From positions 243,204,674 through 243,268,673 of the forward strand of contig NC_069657.1 of NCBI RefSeq assembly GCF_027244095.1: a DNA stretch of 64,000 bases. The letters are read 5' to 3'. Source of the stretch: Hemicordylus capensis. Its lineage: Eukaryota; Chordata; Lepidosauria; Squamata; Cordylidae. Positions within the stretch are counted from its first letter, which is position 1. Each line of letters starts with the position of its first letter. Positions 21,201 to 32,060 of this stretch are shown piece by piece. Below the pieces are notes generated by a model. It saw only the letters and a list, made by a program, of their open reading frames with translations, ran no database searches and was not told the DNA's origin. The position numbers were made by a program, and so were the translations under genes.

Positions 21201-21484
21201 CAATCCCAAGCGACACAATTCTGCCTCTGTGGAAAATGTGTCTCTCAGGAAAAATGAAGGGTTGCTGGAGGAGCAGAACAGCAGCCCTATGTGCCGAGAG
21301 ACCTCAGCTGGCTTCCAGAATGGCCTCAACTACATTGCTCTTGATGTGGTGGAAGGAGATCATCTGGCAGATGACGACCAAGGCGAGCACAAAGGCAGGC
21401 ATTCCCTAAATGGAAATATCAATGGCCCTTATACCAGTAGAGATTTCCTGACCCACAACCTGAAAGAAGCAACTTCAGTGAAAG
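18205..21484 (+). CDS. IRS2: insulin receptor substrate 2, coding exon 1
   Basis: IRS2 is a cytoplasmic docking protein that carries insulin and IGF1 receptor signals to PI3K, Grb2 and SHP2. The ATG has G at -3 and +4 and opens MASPP, as in mammalian IRS2. The open frame extends upstream only to a TAG at 18127. N and Q runs (residues 18-42) precede a PH domain (about 46-153, with GYLRK, HGHKRFFVLR and EQDGWYQAL). The IRS-type PTB domain follows (about 191-296, from YREVWQVTLKPKGLGQ through MNIRRCGHSDSFFF). Docking tyrosines are YTLM 546, YMPM 599 and 619, YMCM 652, YINM 676, YVLM 741, YVNI 821 (Grb2 type), YMNL 854, YSEM 911 and YIAL 1043 (SHP2 type). The HGHKRFFVLR block, the LNNNNNN run and the tail ending LKEATSVK mark it as IRS2 and not IRS1 or IRS4. 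The exon ends AAAG|GTCAGT after codon 1093 plus one base. At about 1104 residues it is shorter than human IRS2 (1338), mainly in low-complexity linkers. Confidence 0.96.
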
Positions 21485-21490
21485 GTCAGT
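21485..21490 (+). other. IRS2: splice donor of IRS2 intron 1
   Basis: AAAG|GTCAGT is close to the vertebrate donor consensus. It falls right after the conserved LKEATSVK tail, where the coding exon of mammalian IRS2 ends. Reading through would add about 13 unrelated residues and stop at 21525. Confidence 0.85.
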
Positions 21491-23049
21491 TTCCTTGCTC
21501 TAACCTGTGTTTATGTCTCTGGTGATCAGTGGGTTTTTGGCAGCAAAGCCATGTCATGGGGCCGGGGGGAGAACATAGTTCTTTGAGCCATTTTCTTTGA
21601 AATGTTTCTGTTGGACTTAACTGGGAGACTAGTTAAGTTCTTGCAAAAACTGAACGTGCACTAGATCCAGACAGAGCAAACTAAAGAGCTTCTGTGCAAG
21701 TTCTGTAGTTTAACAGAGGTCCCTCTAGCTGGTTCATTGTTTTGCTTTTGTGATCTCATACCCAGGTCCAGTATCAGGAATCCTCTTAAAAAATTTTGGC
21801 TGCACATTGTCCTTTGCCACATGGATTTCAACTAATCTTGTCTGCAGTCTTTCTCATGCACTGTGCCTCTAAAATTCATAATTATAGTGAAATTCTATTT
21901 AATTATGATACTTTATTTATTTATTTATGAGTTCTTTTTGCTGCAGGTTTGAAACAAATGTTTAACAAGGGTGTAAGAGACTGTATGAATCAAAAGAGAG
22001 AACTGTTGATAATATAACATTAATTCCCATAACATGAGAATCAACAAAGCAACATTACATTGATGCTACAACACATTAATTCTGAGCTATGTGAAAATTC
22101 TCAGTTCTGGTGTGAAAATTAATTTTGAATCAGCAAAGAGCATGGAATATACATTATTTTAATGTTATGCAAAAGTTAATTGAAAAAGTTAAATTCCAGA
22201 AACAGGTCAGGTTGCACTCTCTTCTCTAGAAAACAACAATAAACCAGTGCTTGCAAGAAAAACTAAAATAAAGAAAGAAAAAGGATAAAATTGAATAAGG
22301 AAGAAAATAAATGTTGTAAATACTGTGTAGTGACAGCTTGCTTGTCTCAGAGATGGGTAACTCATCTGTAGGGTGGGGAAACCTAATAGTTTGTCAAGAA
22401 TGACTCCGAAACAAGACAGAGCTCTACACTCTCCAAAATGATACACAGTCTTGTGAGTGAAGGATGGAAGCATGCTTTGTTATGTCATTGTTTGATATAA
22501 CTGTATACATGGGAACCAGGGGCCAGAAAGTCCAGAAAGACTCATTGCATGAGAGCTGTGCTATACTGACCTTGAGCAAAGAAGTAAGGCATCCACTCAG
22601 GCCACAGACGAGAACCACTGATTAAATTGGAAATATCCTAGTGTATGTTCATTTAACTGTCTGAGAACAAGTGAGCTGCATGCTACTAACTGGTACATTT
22701 TGCAAAAAACTAATCTAATAAGGCTGATGGTACAATTTAGTTTGAGTTGCTGATATGAGATAAATGGATATTGAGAGTGTGTATGGAATAGCCCTGTTTA
22801 CCCACTGGCCATGATGGTCTTGTCAGTTTCAGTTACTCCTTAATTATTTGTGTCTGAGGCTGAGGTGTTAAGAGTTTTACATCCATTCACTGAGGGAGGC
22901 ATGGCATCATGTATCAGCAGTTTCCAGCCTCTGCTCTTTCTGTTGCAATCTTGTTTGAACCACAGAACAAAAATCTTGATGCTGAGACGTGTGTGCTCTA
23001 GCAAAAAACAAGATATGGGGGAGGGGGGTTGTATTTTGAGATACAAAAT
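21491..23049. other. IRS2 intron, mostly unique sequence
   Basis: AT-rich intron start with no repeat family I can name and no supported frame. Confidence 0.5.
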
Positions 23050-25208
23050 ATTATTATTATTATTTTATATTATTTTACACAGTCAGACAGGTGTTATTGA
23101 CTGGTTTGTTTTATCCAGACATCAAGTCCTTCCCAAGGACCTGGGATGCCAGAATTTTATTGTCAATGTTGTTGCTGTTGTTATAGATATCGTCGCAAAA
23201 TATAGGCTGTTTCCAGTAAAGCTGCTTTTTGTAATTGACAGATGGTGATTTCTGTGGCCCCTATGGTGTTGAGGTGCTCTTCAAGGTCTTTTGGGACTGC
23301 ACCCAGGGCGCCAATTACCACTGGGATTATTTGGGTCTTTTTCTGCCACAGCCTTTCCATTTCAATTTGTAGATCTTTGTATTTTGTGATTTTTTTCTAT
23401 TTCTTTTTCTTCTATTCTGCTATCCCCTGGTATTGCTATGTCGATTATTTTGACTTGTTTTTCTTTCTTCTCGACTACAATTATATCTGGTGTATTGTGT
23501 GGCAGATGTTTGTCTGTTTGTAGTCGGAAGTCCTATAATATTTTTACATCTTCATTTTCTTCAACTTTTTCAATTTTATGGTCCCACCAATTTTTGGCTA
23601 CAGGTAGCTTGTATTTTTTGCAGAATTTCCAGTGTATCATCCCTGCTACTTTGTCATGCCTTTGTTTATAGTCAGTCTGTGCGATCTTTTTACAACAGCT
23701 GATAAGGTGGTCCACAGTTTCATCTGCTTCTTTACAAAGGCAGCACTTGCTGTTTGTTGTGGATTTTTCTACTTTTGCTCTTATTGCATTTGTTCTTAGT
23801 GTCTGTTCTTGTGCAGCCAGTATTAAACCCTCTGTTTCTTTCTTCAAGTTGCCATTATCAAGCCATTGCCAGGTCTTGGTGATGTCTGATTTTCCACTTA
23901 TATTGTGCAAATATTGACCATGCAGGGGCTTATTTTTCCATTTTTCTGCTCGGTTCTTGACTTGTTCTTTCTTGTAGGCCTGTCTTTTTTCATTGGTGTT
24001 GAATAGTTTTGCATTATTGACCATTTGAAGTGCATCTTCTTCACTGTCCTTGATATATTCTTCAAGGCCTCTTTTCTCCTCCTCTACTGTTTGATGGACT
24101 TGCAGCATTCCTCTTCCACCTGAGCTGCGAGGGAGGTATAGCCTATTGACATCACTGTGGGGGTGCAGAGCATGATTGATGGTCATGATTTTCCTGGTCT
24201 TACGATCTAGCGTCTCTAGCTCTGCCTGGGTCCAGTCTATTATTCCTGCAGTGTATCTGATAACAGGTATAGCCCAGGTGTTTATGGCTTGTATGGTGTT
24301 CCCACCATTGAGTTTGGACTTGAGGATTTTTCTAACTCTCCTGATGTATTCACTTCCAATTTTTCTTTTAACTTCAGTGTGTGCAATGTTATCAGCCTGG
24401 AGAATGCCCAAGTATTTGTAATGTTCTTTCTCTTCCAGGTTCTTGATCTTGCTTCCGTTGGGCAATTCCGTTCCTTCTGTTTTTGTTATTTTCCCTCTGT
24501 TCATTATTAATGCAGCACACTTGTCTAGTCCAAACTCCATTGCTATATTGCTACTGAATATACGGACAGTGTTTAGCAGTGATTCGATTTCTGACTGGGA
24601 CTTTCCATACAACTTCAGATCGTCCATGTACAGCAGATGGTTGATTTGACTTGATGTTTTAGATGTTTGGTATCCGATGCCTGTTTTGTTTAGTATTTGT
24701 GAAAGTGGGGTCATGGCGATTACAAACAACAGAGGGGATAGTGAGTCCCCTTAGAAAATGCCTCTTCTAATGCTAACCTGTCCAAGTGTCTCGCCACTGA
24801 TTGTTAACCGTGTACTCCACATGCTCATTGCTTTTTTTTAATAAATATCTAAATGTTTTTGCTGACACCAGTTGTTTCTAAACATTTTAGTATCCATGTG
24901 TGAGGCAATGAATCGAAGGCTTTCTTGTAGTCAATCCATGCAACACTTAGATTGGTTTTTCTTCTCTTGCAGTTTTCTAAAATCATTTTGTCAATCAGCA
25001 GCTGGTCTTTTGTGCCTCTGGTGTTCGGGCAATTTCCTTTCTGTTCAACTGGAAGCTTTTTGTTAGTTAATAAGTGTTGCATCACTTCATCTGCTATTAT
25101 TCCAGTTAATAATTTGAACATGGTTGGCAGACAGGTTATCGGTCTATAATTACTTGGAACTGCACCTTTTGCTGGGTCTTTCATGATGAGATGAGTTTTT
25201 ATGAGTTA
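23050..25208 (-). mobile_element. R4-type LINE, 5'-truncated copy in the IRS2 intron
   Basis: Closely matches the 3' part of the element at 898-4649 and lies antisense to IRS2. TTA/TAT-rich runs flank both ends. The 5' end is truncated within the reverse transcriptase region. The C-terminal part reads TPDIIVVEKKEKQVKIIDIA, the PD...D pattern of the restriction-like endonuclease used by R2/R4 elements. It has several breaks: extra T's near 24832, a stop near 24753, a stop near 23537 and a frameshift near 23395. Confidence 0.88.
23533..24729 (-). pseudogene. C-terminal reverse transcriptase and CCHC region of the R4-type LINE
   Basis: This 398-codon frame holds the YMDD catalytic box, the thumb region (IRYTAGIIDWTQAELE) and a CCHC-like cluster (CCLCKEADETVDHLISCC). 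The upstream reverse transcriptase portion survives in a separate frame at 25184-24849. It would be inactive: motif A and motif C lie in different frames and the 5' half is missing. Confidence 0.85.
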
Positions 25209-25223
25209 TATTATTATTATTAT

Positions 25224-25472
25224 CAGGGTGGATTTGATTTAAATCACTAGCAGGGTGGATAAAAATCAATGATTTTTTTAAAAAAAATCAAAAAAATCTG
25301 ATTTTTTTGATTTAAATCCGATTTTTAAAATTTAAATCCGATTTTTTTTATTTAAATCTGATTTTTTTGATTTTTTTAAAAAAATCATTGATTTGTATCC
25401 ACCCTGCTGGTGATTTAAATCGTGATTTAAATCGTGATTTAAATCAGTTTGATTTAAATCAAATCCACTCTG
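25224..25472. mobile_element. AT-rich hAT-type MITE inside a TTA repeat
   Basis: Ends CAGGGTGGATTTGATTTAAA and the inverted form closing with CAAATCCACTCTG. The flanking 8-bp repeat is ATTATTAT at 25216-25223 and 25473-25480. The surrounding sequence is itself a TTA repeat, so the duplication is weaker evidence than usual. The interior is full of GATTTAAATC units and folds back on itself. Confidence 0.8.
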
Positions 25473-25480
25473 ATTATTAT

Positions 25481-25640
25481 TAATTCGATTTCTATACCGC
25501 CCTTCCAAAAATGGCTCAGGGCGGTTTACACAGAGGAATAATATATAAAGAAGATGGATCTCTGTCCCCAAAGGGCTCACAATCTAAAAAGAAACATAAG
25601 ATAGACACCAGCAATAGTCACTGGAGGTACTGTACTGGGG
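25481..25640 (-). repeat. interspersed repeat family B
   Basis: Contains TATACCGCCCTTCCAAAAAT and CCCCAAAGGGCTCACAATCT. Truncated compared with the copy at 43757. Confidence 0.75.
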
Positions 25641-26329
25641 TGGGTGCAAATAAAATATGTGTGCGAATACTTCTGTGTAGTCCTTGAACTTTGCTTGGAG
25701 AGATGTGCGTTGCATGTAATCTTCCTTTCTGTTGTCTTGATACTTGATAGGACAGGTGAGCTAATGAAAGGGAAAATAGCTTTAAAACTATTTCTAGTTT
25801 AACGGTCCTAAGTGATAGAATATTATCTTTGATAAAACTCAGATGTCACAAGAAATAATAGATTTAAGCAAAATTTGATCTCACTGAAAGTAAAGGATAC
25901 TGACTTAAATCTGAGTATTCCAGTTTAGCTGGTTTGTGACTTGACTGCAGAACTCAACCAGAATCGAACTTTCTTTTAGAAGTCTTTATTATGGGATGTC
26001 TTACCATGAAATAACAAGCTCAGAGAAGTAAACTTTAAAGATGTAAAGATTATATATTTTGACTGCACCCATTCTATAGTAAGAACTAAAGCAGATTTTC
26101 CGCAAGTTCTTATGTTTATGATTTCATTGGGATTTGAGTGAAAATAAAGCAGCTGATATCCAGAACAGCCATCGTAGACACACACAGAGACCTTTTCTGA
26201 CACAGACAGAATCTTGCCAAGCAGCAGAGCACATGTGTGGGGGAGGCAGTGCAATTTTTGCTGCTCTCCCCTGCCCCTGAAGTGTCCTTTTGCCTTTCAG
26301 AAATATGTTCCTGAGGGCTGTGTGGCCCT
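25641..26329. other. IRS2 intron, no feature recognised
   Basis: Unique-looking AT-rich sequence without a supported frame. Confidence 0.4.
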
Positions 26330-26775
26330 CAAGTTAGGAGCAGCACCTCTGGGTGTCCCCAGATGGCTGCTCTGGATGTCAGCCACTGTTTTTATGTCCA
26401 TGTTTTATGTTCAAGAGAGGTCTGGTTGCAGTTGCCACCAGCTCATCTGCTGGCGACTCAGGCTTTCTCTGTGGCTGCCCTGGGGCTTTGGAATATGCTC
26501 CCTGCTGAAATGAGAGCATCTCCTTCTCTGTTTGTTTTCAGGAAGACCCTCAAGACTCATCTGTTCTCACAGGCTTTTAATTAGAATTAATTTTAATAAT
26601 TTGTTTTAATAACTGTTTTACATTACTGTTTTTATTTCTGTTTTTATGCTACTGTCTTAATTGTTTTGTATTTTAATCTGTGCTGATTTTTAAAAACTGT
26701 TTTAAATTTTTACACCGCCTAGAGATGTACCTATCAGGCAGTATAAAATATGATAGATAAGATTAAATAAAAATG
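26330..26775 (+). mobile_element. L2/CR1-group LINE, 3' end
   Basis: The + strand reads AFSVAALGLWNMLPAEMRAS followed by FRKTLKTHLFSQAF. This is the C-terminal signature shared by L2/CR1-group reverse transcriptase proteins (pattern AAPxLWNxLP then FKxxLKTxLF). A T-rich 3' UTR follows and ends near ATTAAATAAA. Exact family not determined. Confidence 0.75.
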
Positions 26776-27245
26776 TTATTTAGCATACTAAAGTGTCACT
26801 TATCAAAGCGAAATGTGTTCGGGGTTTTTTAAAAAAACCCTAGCCAGACTGGAAAATGTTTCAAATTGGGATGACAAGCCCTTTGGATTTCCCAGTTCTA
26901 TCAACTAGCTTACTTTAGTTTAACAAGTTGAATAGTATGCCCTTATAGTTCTATCCAACCACGTTCTGGTGGTCCCTTTTTTCTCAACATGTTATTTATT
27001 TAGTGTCTCTTAAAATCCATTATAAATTTTCTGTGGGTGGCTAAACAGGAAGATAAGTGACCTTTTAGAAGAGGCAGGTATCTGGACCACCAGTGTATTG
27101 AAAAGAACTGAAGTGTAGAACAAACTGTTCTCTATTTGGATACTAATGGAATAAGCACTTTAAAGCTGGGATGTTGCTTGTTTTGATAATGAAACTAGCT
27201 TGACCGAGTTCACTCTTCATTTCGTATACTATGTTAAGAGTGTTA

Positions 27246-27412
27246 AGAAATTGTGGATGATGCAAGTCATTTAATGGTACTAGAGAAAGACATGCTGTTC
27301 TGGTAGCTCCAGGTCTTAACACTCATGTCCGTTTCGGAGGATGAATACAACTGAAGGAAGCCCAGGCAGGTGCATGGCTGGGGGAGTCAGTCATGTGACT
27401 TGTCCCAGGGAA
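27246..27412. mobile_element. internal piece of a CAGGGGCGTA-family MITE
   Basis: Closely parallels 12287-12450 inside the complete element at 12070-12512 (ATGCTGTTCTGGTAGCTCCA, GGTGCATGGCTGGGGGAGTC). The terminal repeats are absent. Confidence 0.75.
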
Positions 27413-29535
27413 ACTGCTCTGTGACCCAGTATGCTGATGAATTTCAGTCTTTGGTGGCAAATTCAACTTGGCATGCCTGTGCAACACTTTTTCTTTTGCC
27501 AGGGCTTAAACACAACCATCAAGGATAAACTTGCTAGAGTGACTGCTCCTGCTGCCTTGAGCGACCTTATTGAGCGATGTGCTCAGATTGATTGTTACCT
27601 ATCCGAGCGATCTCAAGAGAAACAGAGGAACCCCCACCCACTCAGTGGTTCTCTGCTCAGATTCCTTAACCCTCAGGAAGAGCAGTGACTGGCCCTCAGC
27701 CTGAACTCATGCAGGTGAACATGGCCCGACTCCAGCTGACCGATGCAGAGAAAGAGTGGCAAAGGGAGCGAGAGCTTTTCCTGTTTTGTGTGCAACCAGG
27801 ACATTATGCTGGAAATTGCCCCAGTAAGTGCTCGACCAGAGGAAGAGGTGGAAAACACAGCCCCCACTGCATTATGGATTATGGTTGGGGCCAAGCCCAG
27901 TTCGTCCCCATTTTTTGCTGCCAACACAGATTGTTTATCATTATTATTTATTTATTTATTACATTTATATTCTAATGGCATACAGATCTCTGTAGCTACT
28001 GTGATCAATTCAGGGGCATCCTGAATCAATCAAGACTCCACACTTCCCAGTCTGGGACTGTCAAGACTGCCAAGATTCCACACTTCCCAGTCATCCTGGG
28101 AATTACTTGGCTGACCACCCATGATCCTGCTTTATGGACCTGTAATTTGCCCAATACTTCCACATTGCCTCTCGTGTCAAAGAATGTCCAGAGCCACCCC
28201 CATGTTAATCCAGCCAATTTTGTAATGCCACTATTGATGGGGATCTCCTCTCCTGAGTTCATCTAAAGATCCCTTTTCTGCAGAACAAATGGCTGCACTC
28301 CAGGCACCAGGCTTGGGTCCATCTGAATTTCATATCAAACAGGGATGCCTGCTCCACCATCATAGATTGTACATTGTGGAAAGTCCTCTGAGGCTTCAAG
28401 CCCTCCACCTCTGCCATGATGCCCCCATGGCAGGAAACTGGCAGGTCTTGAAAATGTATATGTTGCTGACCCGTACTTTCTGGTGGCCATCTGCCTGCAG
28501 GGATATAGATTGTTAGGTTCATTCCTGTAAAATATGTGCATGAACAAATACTCCTCAACAGAAACCCCAAGGCTTACTGCAACTGCTACCGACACCCCCA
28601 AAACTATAGAGTAGTATTTCTCCGGACTTTATGTGGATGTACCCCCATCACAGGGAAACACAGTGATCCTAGTGGTTGTTGACATATTGACCAAGATGGC
28701 TCATTTTATCCCTGCCGAGACTTTGATCTGAAATCATGTGTTTTTCCTCCACGGCTTACTAGAAAAATTTATATTTGATTGAGGCTCACAATTTACCTCT
28801 CACTTCTGGAAGTCTTTCTTGGCCCTTCTGGGCATACAGGCCCACTTCACAACTGCTTATCAGGCCAGTGGGCAGACAGAGAGAGTAAGCCAAATTATTG
28901 AACAATAGCTATTTTGCTTTCTAAGCTGCCACCATGGTGATTGGGTATCCCTGTTGCCCCTGGCAGAGTTTGCCTCTAACAATGCCACATGTGACTCCAC
29001 ATAGCAAAGCCTGTTCTACGCTAACTTTTGTCATCATCTTCAATACCATCCCCTCACACCTGCTTCATCTCCTGTCCCAGTGGCCCAGGACAGACTGGCA
29101 CACCTACAATCAGTCGAAGCCCAACTGGGCAAGCACCATGACCAGGCCAAGGCCTACTTTTAAGAAACAGGCAGATAGAAACAGTTGGAAGGCTCCCTCC
29201 TTCTCTCTTGGCAATAAGGTGTGACTCTTGGTGGAGCATACTCCAGCGGGTCAACCATCTACAAAACTGGACCACTGCTACCGAGTACCCTTCTCCATCC
29301 TCCAGCAGATTTCCCATTACCTACAAATTGGACCTCCCAGAGTCCTTTAAAATGCATCCAGTGCTCCACATCCGTCAGCTCAAACCATACCATGCAAACC
29401 CTTTTCCGGGCCAGGTGCCCCCTCTCTCCCCACCAGTGCTTGTCAGTGGTCAGGAAGAATATAAAGTACACCAGATTCTTTATTCAAAACTGATCATGGG
29501 GAAACTGCATTACCTGACTGATTGGGAAGGTTGTG
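27413..29535 (+). mobile_element. Ty3/gypsy chromovirus fossil
   Basis: Recognisable parts in order are a gag region with a zinc-knuckle-like motif (about 27420-27860), integrase (about 28290-28990) and the start of a chromodomain (about 29440-29535). The chromodomain appears to continue at 30769-30870, beyond later insertions. The element is broken in many places and looks old. It lies in the sense direction within the IRS2 intron. Confidence 0.8.
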
Positions 29536-29570
29536 GTCTAGAGCAGGGATTCTCAACGTTGGGTCCCCAG

Positions 29571-30220
29571 TGTCGTAAATCTGTTGGCACGGCTGACCCG
29601 ACAGGATTTACGATCCCTCCAGCTCCACTTCTGAGTCAAGATGGAAATTCTATAGATAAGAGTAGCGACGAAAGCGAAAAATGACTCCAGATAAAGTAGT
29701 ATAAACATAATGTCCCTTGAAACAAAACTAGGTACCCCCCTCTACGATAACTGAGCAATAACTGAAATAAAGGAGCAAGGAAGGAACAGAACAAGGACAG
29801 GCTGAAACAAGAAAGGTTGAACAATTAAAGCACGAAGAACACTGTCTGCGGAAGGCAACTTTGCTGACAGTACTGTCTCAGGAACAGTGTCTGCTTGATA
29901 TAGGGCTTGAGATAACCAGCAGCCAATCAGGCTTTTGTGACTCAGCATTTCTATTTCCTCTCCTGTGAGATCTTGCGCCTGCGTGTCTCCCACTGAGCCT
30001 TTCTCTTGAGACATCTTCTTAACACAGGTGAAATTCCAGCTTCCTCCTGATCAGTCTCCTCAGCCCTTATCTCTGCCAGCTGTCCAGAATGCCAGCTGTC
30101 CGTTCCACCTCAGCTTCAGAGTTTGTTCTCACAGCCAAGTCCTCCTGCTGTGCTTCTGAGCTTGCTCTCCCAACCAAGTCCTCTCGCTCCTCCTCTGACT
30201 CAGAGGTCTGAGCCATGACA
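29571..30220 (-). mobile_element. solitary LTR inside the MITE
   Basis: A 650-bp unit that starts TG and ends CA, with a 5-bp target duplication CCCAG at 29566-29570 and 30221-30225. On the minus strand it starts TGTCATGGCTCAGACC and has a CCAAT-type box (GATTGGCTGC) before a TATA-like CTATATCAAG, as expected of an LTR promoter. No internal element remains. The family is probably gypsy or ERV and is not resolved. Confidence 0.8.
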
Positions 30221-30244
30221 CCCAGATGTTATTGGACTTCAACT

Positions 30245-30434
30245 CAGGGGCGTAACTACTATTAGGCAAGGGGAGGCAGCTGCCTGGGGGCCCCCACGCC
30301 TCAAGGGGCCCCCCAGAGGCGTCACATGAAGCAAGTCACATGACTATGTACTGTGAAGTGTGTGTGTGTATATCAGCGAGGGGCCCATTTTAAAATTTTG
30401 TCTCTGGGCCCACTCCAGCCTTGTTACGCCCCTG
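30245..30434. mobile_element. hAT-type MITE, 190 bp, youngest layer
   Basis: Ends CAGGGGCGTAAC and GTTACGCCCCTG, with an exact 8-bp target duplication CTTCAACT at 30237-30244 and 30435-30442, inside the older MITE. Confidence 0.94.
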
Positions 30435-30540
30435 CTTCAACTCCCATAATCCCCAACCAAAGGCTACTGGGGCTGGGAATTATGGGAGTTGAAGTCCAAT
30501 AACATCTGGGGACCCAACACTGAGAATCTCTGGTCTAGAG

Positions 30541-30768
30541 GAATGCCAGCGTGGTATAGTGGCTAGAGTGCTGGACTAGGACCGGGGAGACCCGAGTTCA
30601 AATCCCCATTCAGCCATGAAACTAGCTGGGTGAATCTGGACCAGTCACTCTCTCTCAGCCTAACCTACTTCACAGGGTTGTTGTGAGGAGAAACCTAAGC
30701 ATGTAGTACACCGCTCTGGGCTCCTTGGAGGAAGAGCGGGATATAAAATGTAATAAATAAATAAATGA
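30541..30768 (+). mobile_element. Sauria SINE, full length
   Basis: A tRNA-derived head has A-box-like GTGGCTAGAGTGCTGG and B-box-like GAGTTCAAATCC. The middle has CAGGGTTGTTGTGAGGAG. The BovB-like 3' end is CTCCTTGGAGGAAGAGCGGG, with an AATAAATAAATA tail. It is the best-preserved SINE in the window and sits immediately after the target duplication of the preceding MITE. Confidence 0.92.
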
Positions 30769-30870
30769 TCCTGGGAACCACCTGAACCAAAGTACATGCT
30801 TTCCATGGAGCCTACCTGGATAAACTGAAGCCATGCGGGGTTGGGGTCACCCTCTGGTGAGGGGGGAAAG
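30769..30870 (+). mobile_element. continuation of the chromovirus fossil
   Basis: After the inserted MITE and SINE the translation again resembles the end of a gypsy chromodomain (WEPPEP block). This suggests it was once joined to 27413-29535. Confidence 0.55.
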
Positions 30871-30883
30871 TACCATCATTTTA

Positions 30884-31172
30884 TTCATTCATTCATTCAT
30901 TCATTCATTCTTTATTTATTTATTTATTTATTTATTCGATTTCTATACCGCCCTTCCAAAAATGGCTCAGGGCAGTTTGCACAGAGAAATAATAAATAAA
31001 TAAGATGGATCCCTGTCCCCAAAGGGCTCACAACCGAAAAAGAAACATAAGCTAGACACCAGCAACAGTCACTGGAGGTACTGTTCTGGGAGTGGATAGG
31101 GCCAGTTACTCTCCCCCTGCTAAATAAAGAGAATCACCACGTTAAAAGGTGCCTATATGCCAGGTTAGCAGG
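30884..31172 (-). repeat. interspersed repeat family B, with ATTC/ATTT runs
   Basis: Near-complete copy with the GCCCTTCCAAAAATGGCTCA and AAAGGGCTCACAACCGAAAA blocks. An (ATTC)n and (ATTT)n tract sits at the low end. Confidence 0.8.
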
Positions 31173-31499
31173 GGTTACTTGTTCATGCCCTACCTGTCCT
31201 GCAGTTTTGCACATTGCTGCCCCCTGTGGCAGCTGGCCACATTGCAAGCAGACTCTTGGGCTTCTGCAGCTCTGAGCAAGTCCCACCCCAGGCACATGGG
31301 CATCTGGGAGGGGAGGCAAGAGGGAGCAGTTGCCCCCCCCCAGATGAACCAGTTCTCATTGAGTTCAGTGGGGCATACTCCCAAGGAGGGGGTACTGGAT
31401 GCTGGCTTTGCCCCCCCCAAAAAAAATGTCCTGTGGATGCTCCTGCCCATGGTATCTAATCATTGGCCTTCTCTGGAACAGGAAGTATAAAGAGATTTT

Positions 31500-32060
31500 C
31501 TGTCTGGGGCATACCTGGTCTTAGTATCAAAGTTTGCCTGATCCTGGTGCGCATCTTGATCCCTTGTCATGACTCCTAGCAGGGCTGTCCTTAGGGCTTG
31601 GCAAGCAGGGTGGCCGCCCCGGGCCCCACTCTTTTAACCCCCATTAGAATTAACCGGAAGGGGTCCCTGCACTGGTTGATTTGCCCCAGGCCCCACATCC
31701 CGCCAGGGCTCTCTAAGGACAGCCCTGACTCCTAGCATGACTCTGGCTACCTGCTTAATGCTTCTGGCTCCTGACTCCTGATCTGGTTTGACCTTTGGCA
31801 TGGCTCTGACTTTGGTTCCTGTCTTGATCCCCTGACTGGACAGCTTGGCCTTCTGCACATTCCTGGCTCCCAGCTCCTCTCTCAGTCTCTGGTTCTGATT
31901 CTTGGCAGATTACCAGGCATGACTTCTGGTGTGTACTTTGCTCTTGACTCCTGTTTGATCATTCTTCATCTGCCTGACCAGCACCTGCCCCTGGTGCTCT
32001 TAGTCCTGGCTTCTAGACCTACACCTCTAGGTGCAGCTGCCCCATGGCCCAGCTGATCTG
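31500..32060. mobile_element. possible LTR remnant with a nested MITE
   Basis: CTGAC/CTGGCT-rich sequence after the chromovirus fossil resembles gypsy-type LTR or untranslated sequence and could belong to it. No terminal duplication is visible, so the assignment is weak. Confidence 0.3.
31580..31727. mobile_element. hAT-type MITE, 148 bp
   Basis: Ends CAGGGCTGTCCTTAG and CTAAGGACAGCCCTG are perfect inverted repeats. The exact 8-bp target duplication is ACTCCTAG at 31572-31579 and 31728-31735. Confidence 0.94.

Larger units (their letters stand above)
29544..30532. mobile_element. hAT-type MITE, split by an LTR and a second MITE
   Basis: Ends CAGGGATTCTCAACG and TGAGAATCTCTG, with an exact 8-bp target duplication GTCTAGAG at 29536-29543 and 30533-30540. 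It is the same family as 7989-8119. Two later insertions, at 29571-30220 and 30245-30434, split it into three pieces. Confidence 0.92.

Noticed and set aside
21485-21525. IRS2 ending by read-through of the donor at 21525
   Set aside because: The added residues are not conserved, and the donor consensus lies exactly at the conserved exon end. An intron-retaining form remains possible but is unsupported.
26363-26584. Small host gene of 73 codons
   Set aside because: The translation is the C-terminal signature of an L2/CR1-type LINE.
27431-29684. Host genes at the open frames 27431-27688, 27685-27975 and 29208-29684
   Set aside because: They are parts of the Ty3/gypsy fossil, not host proteins.
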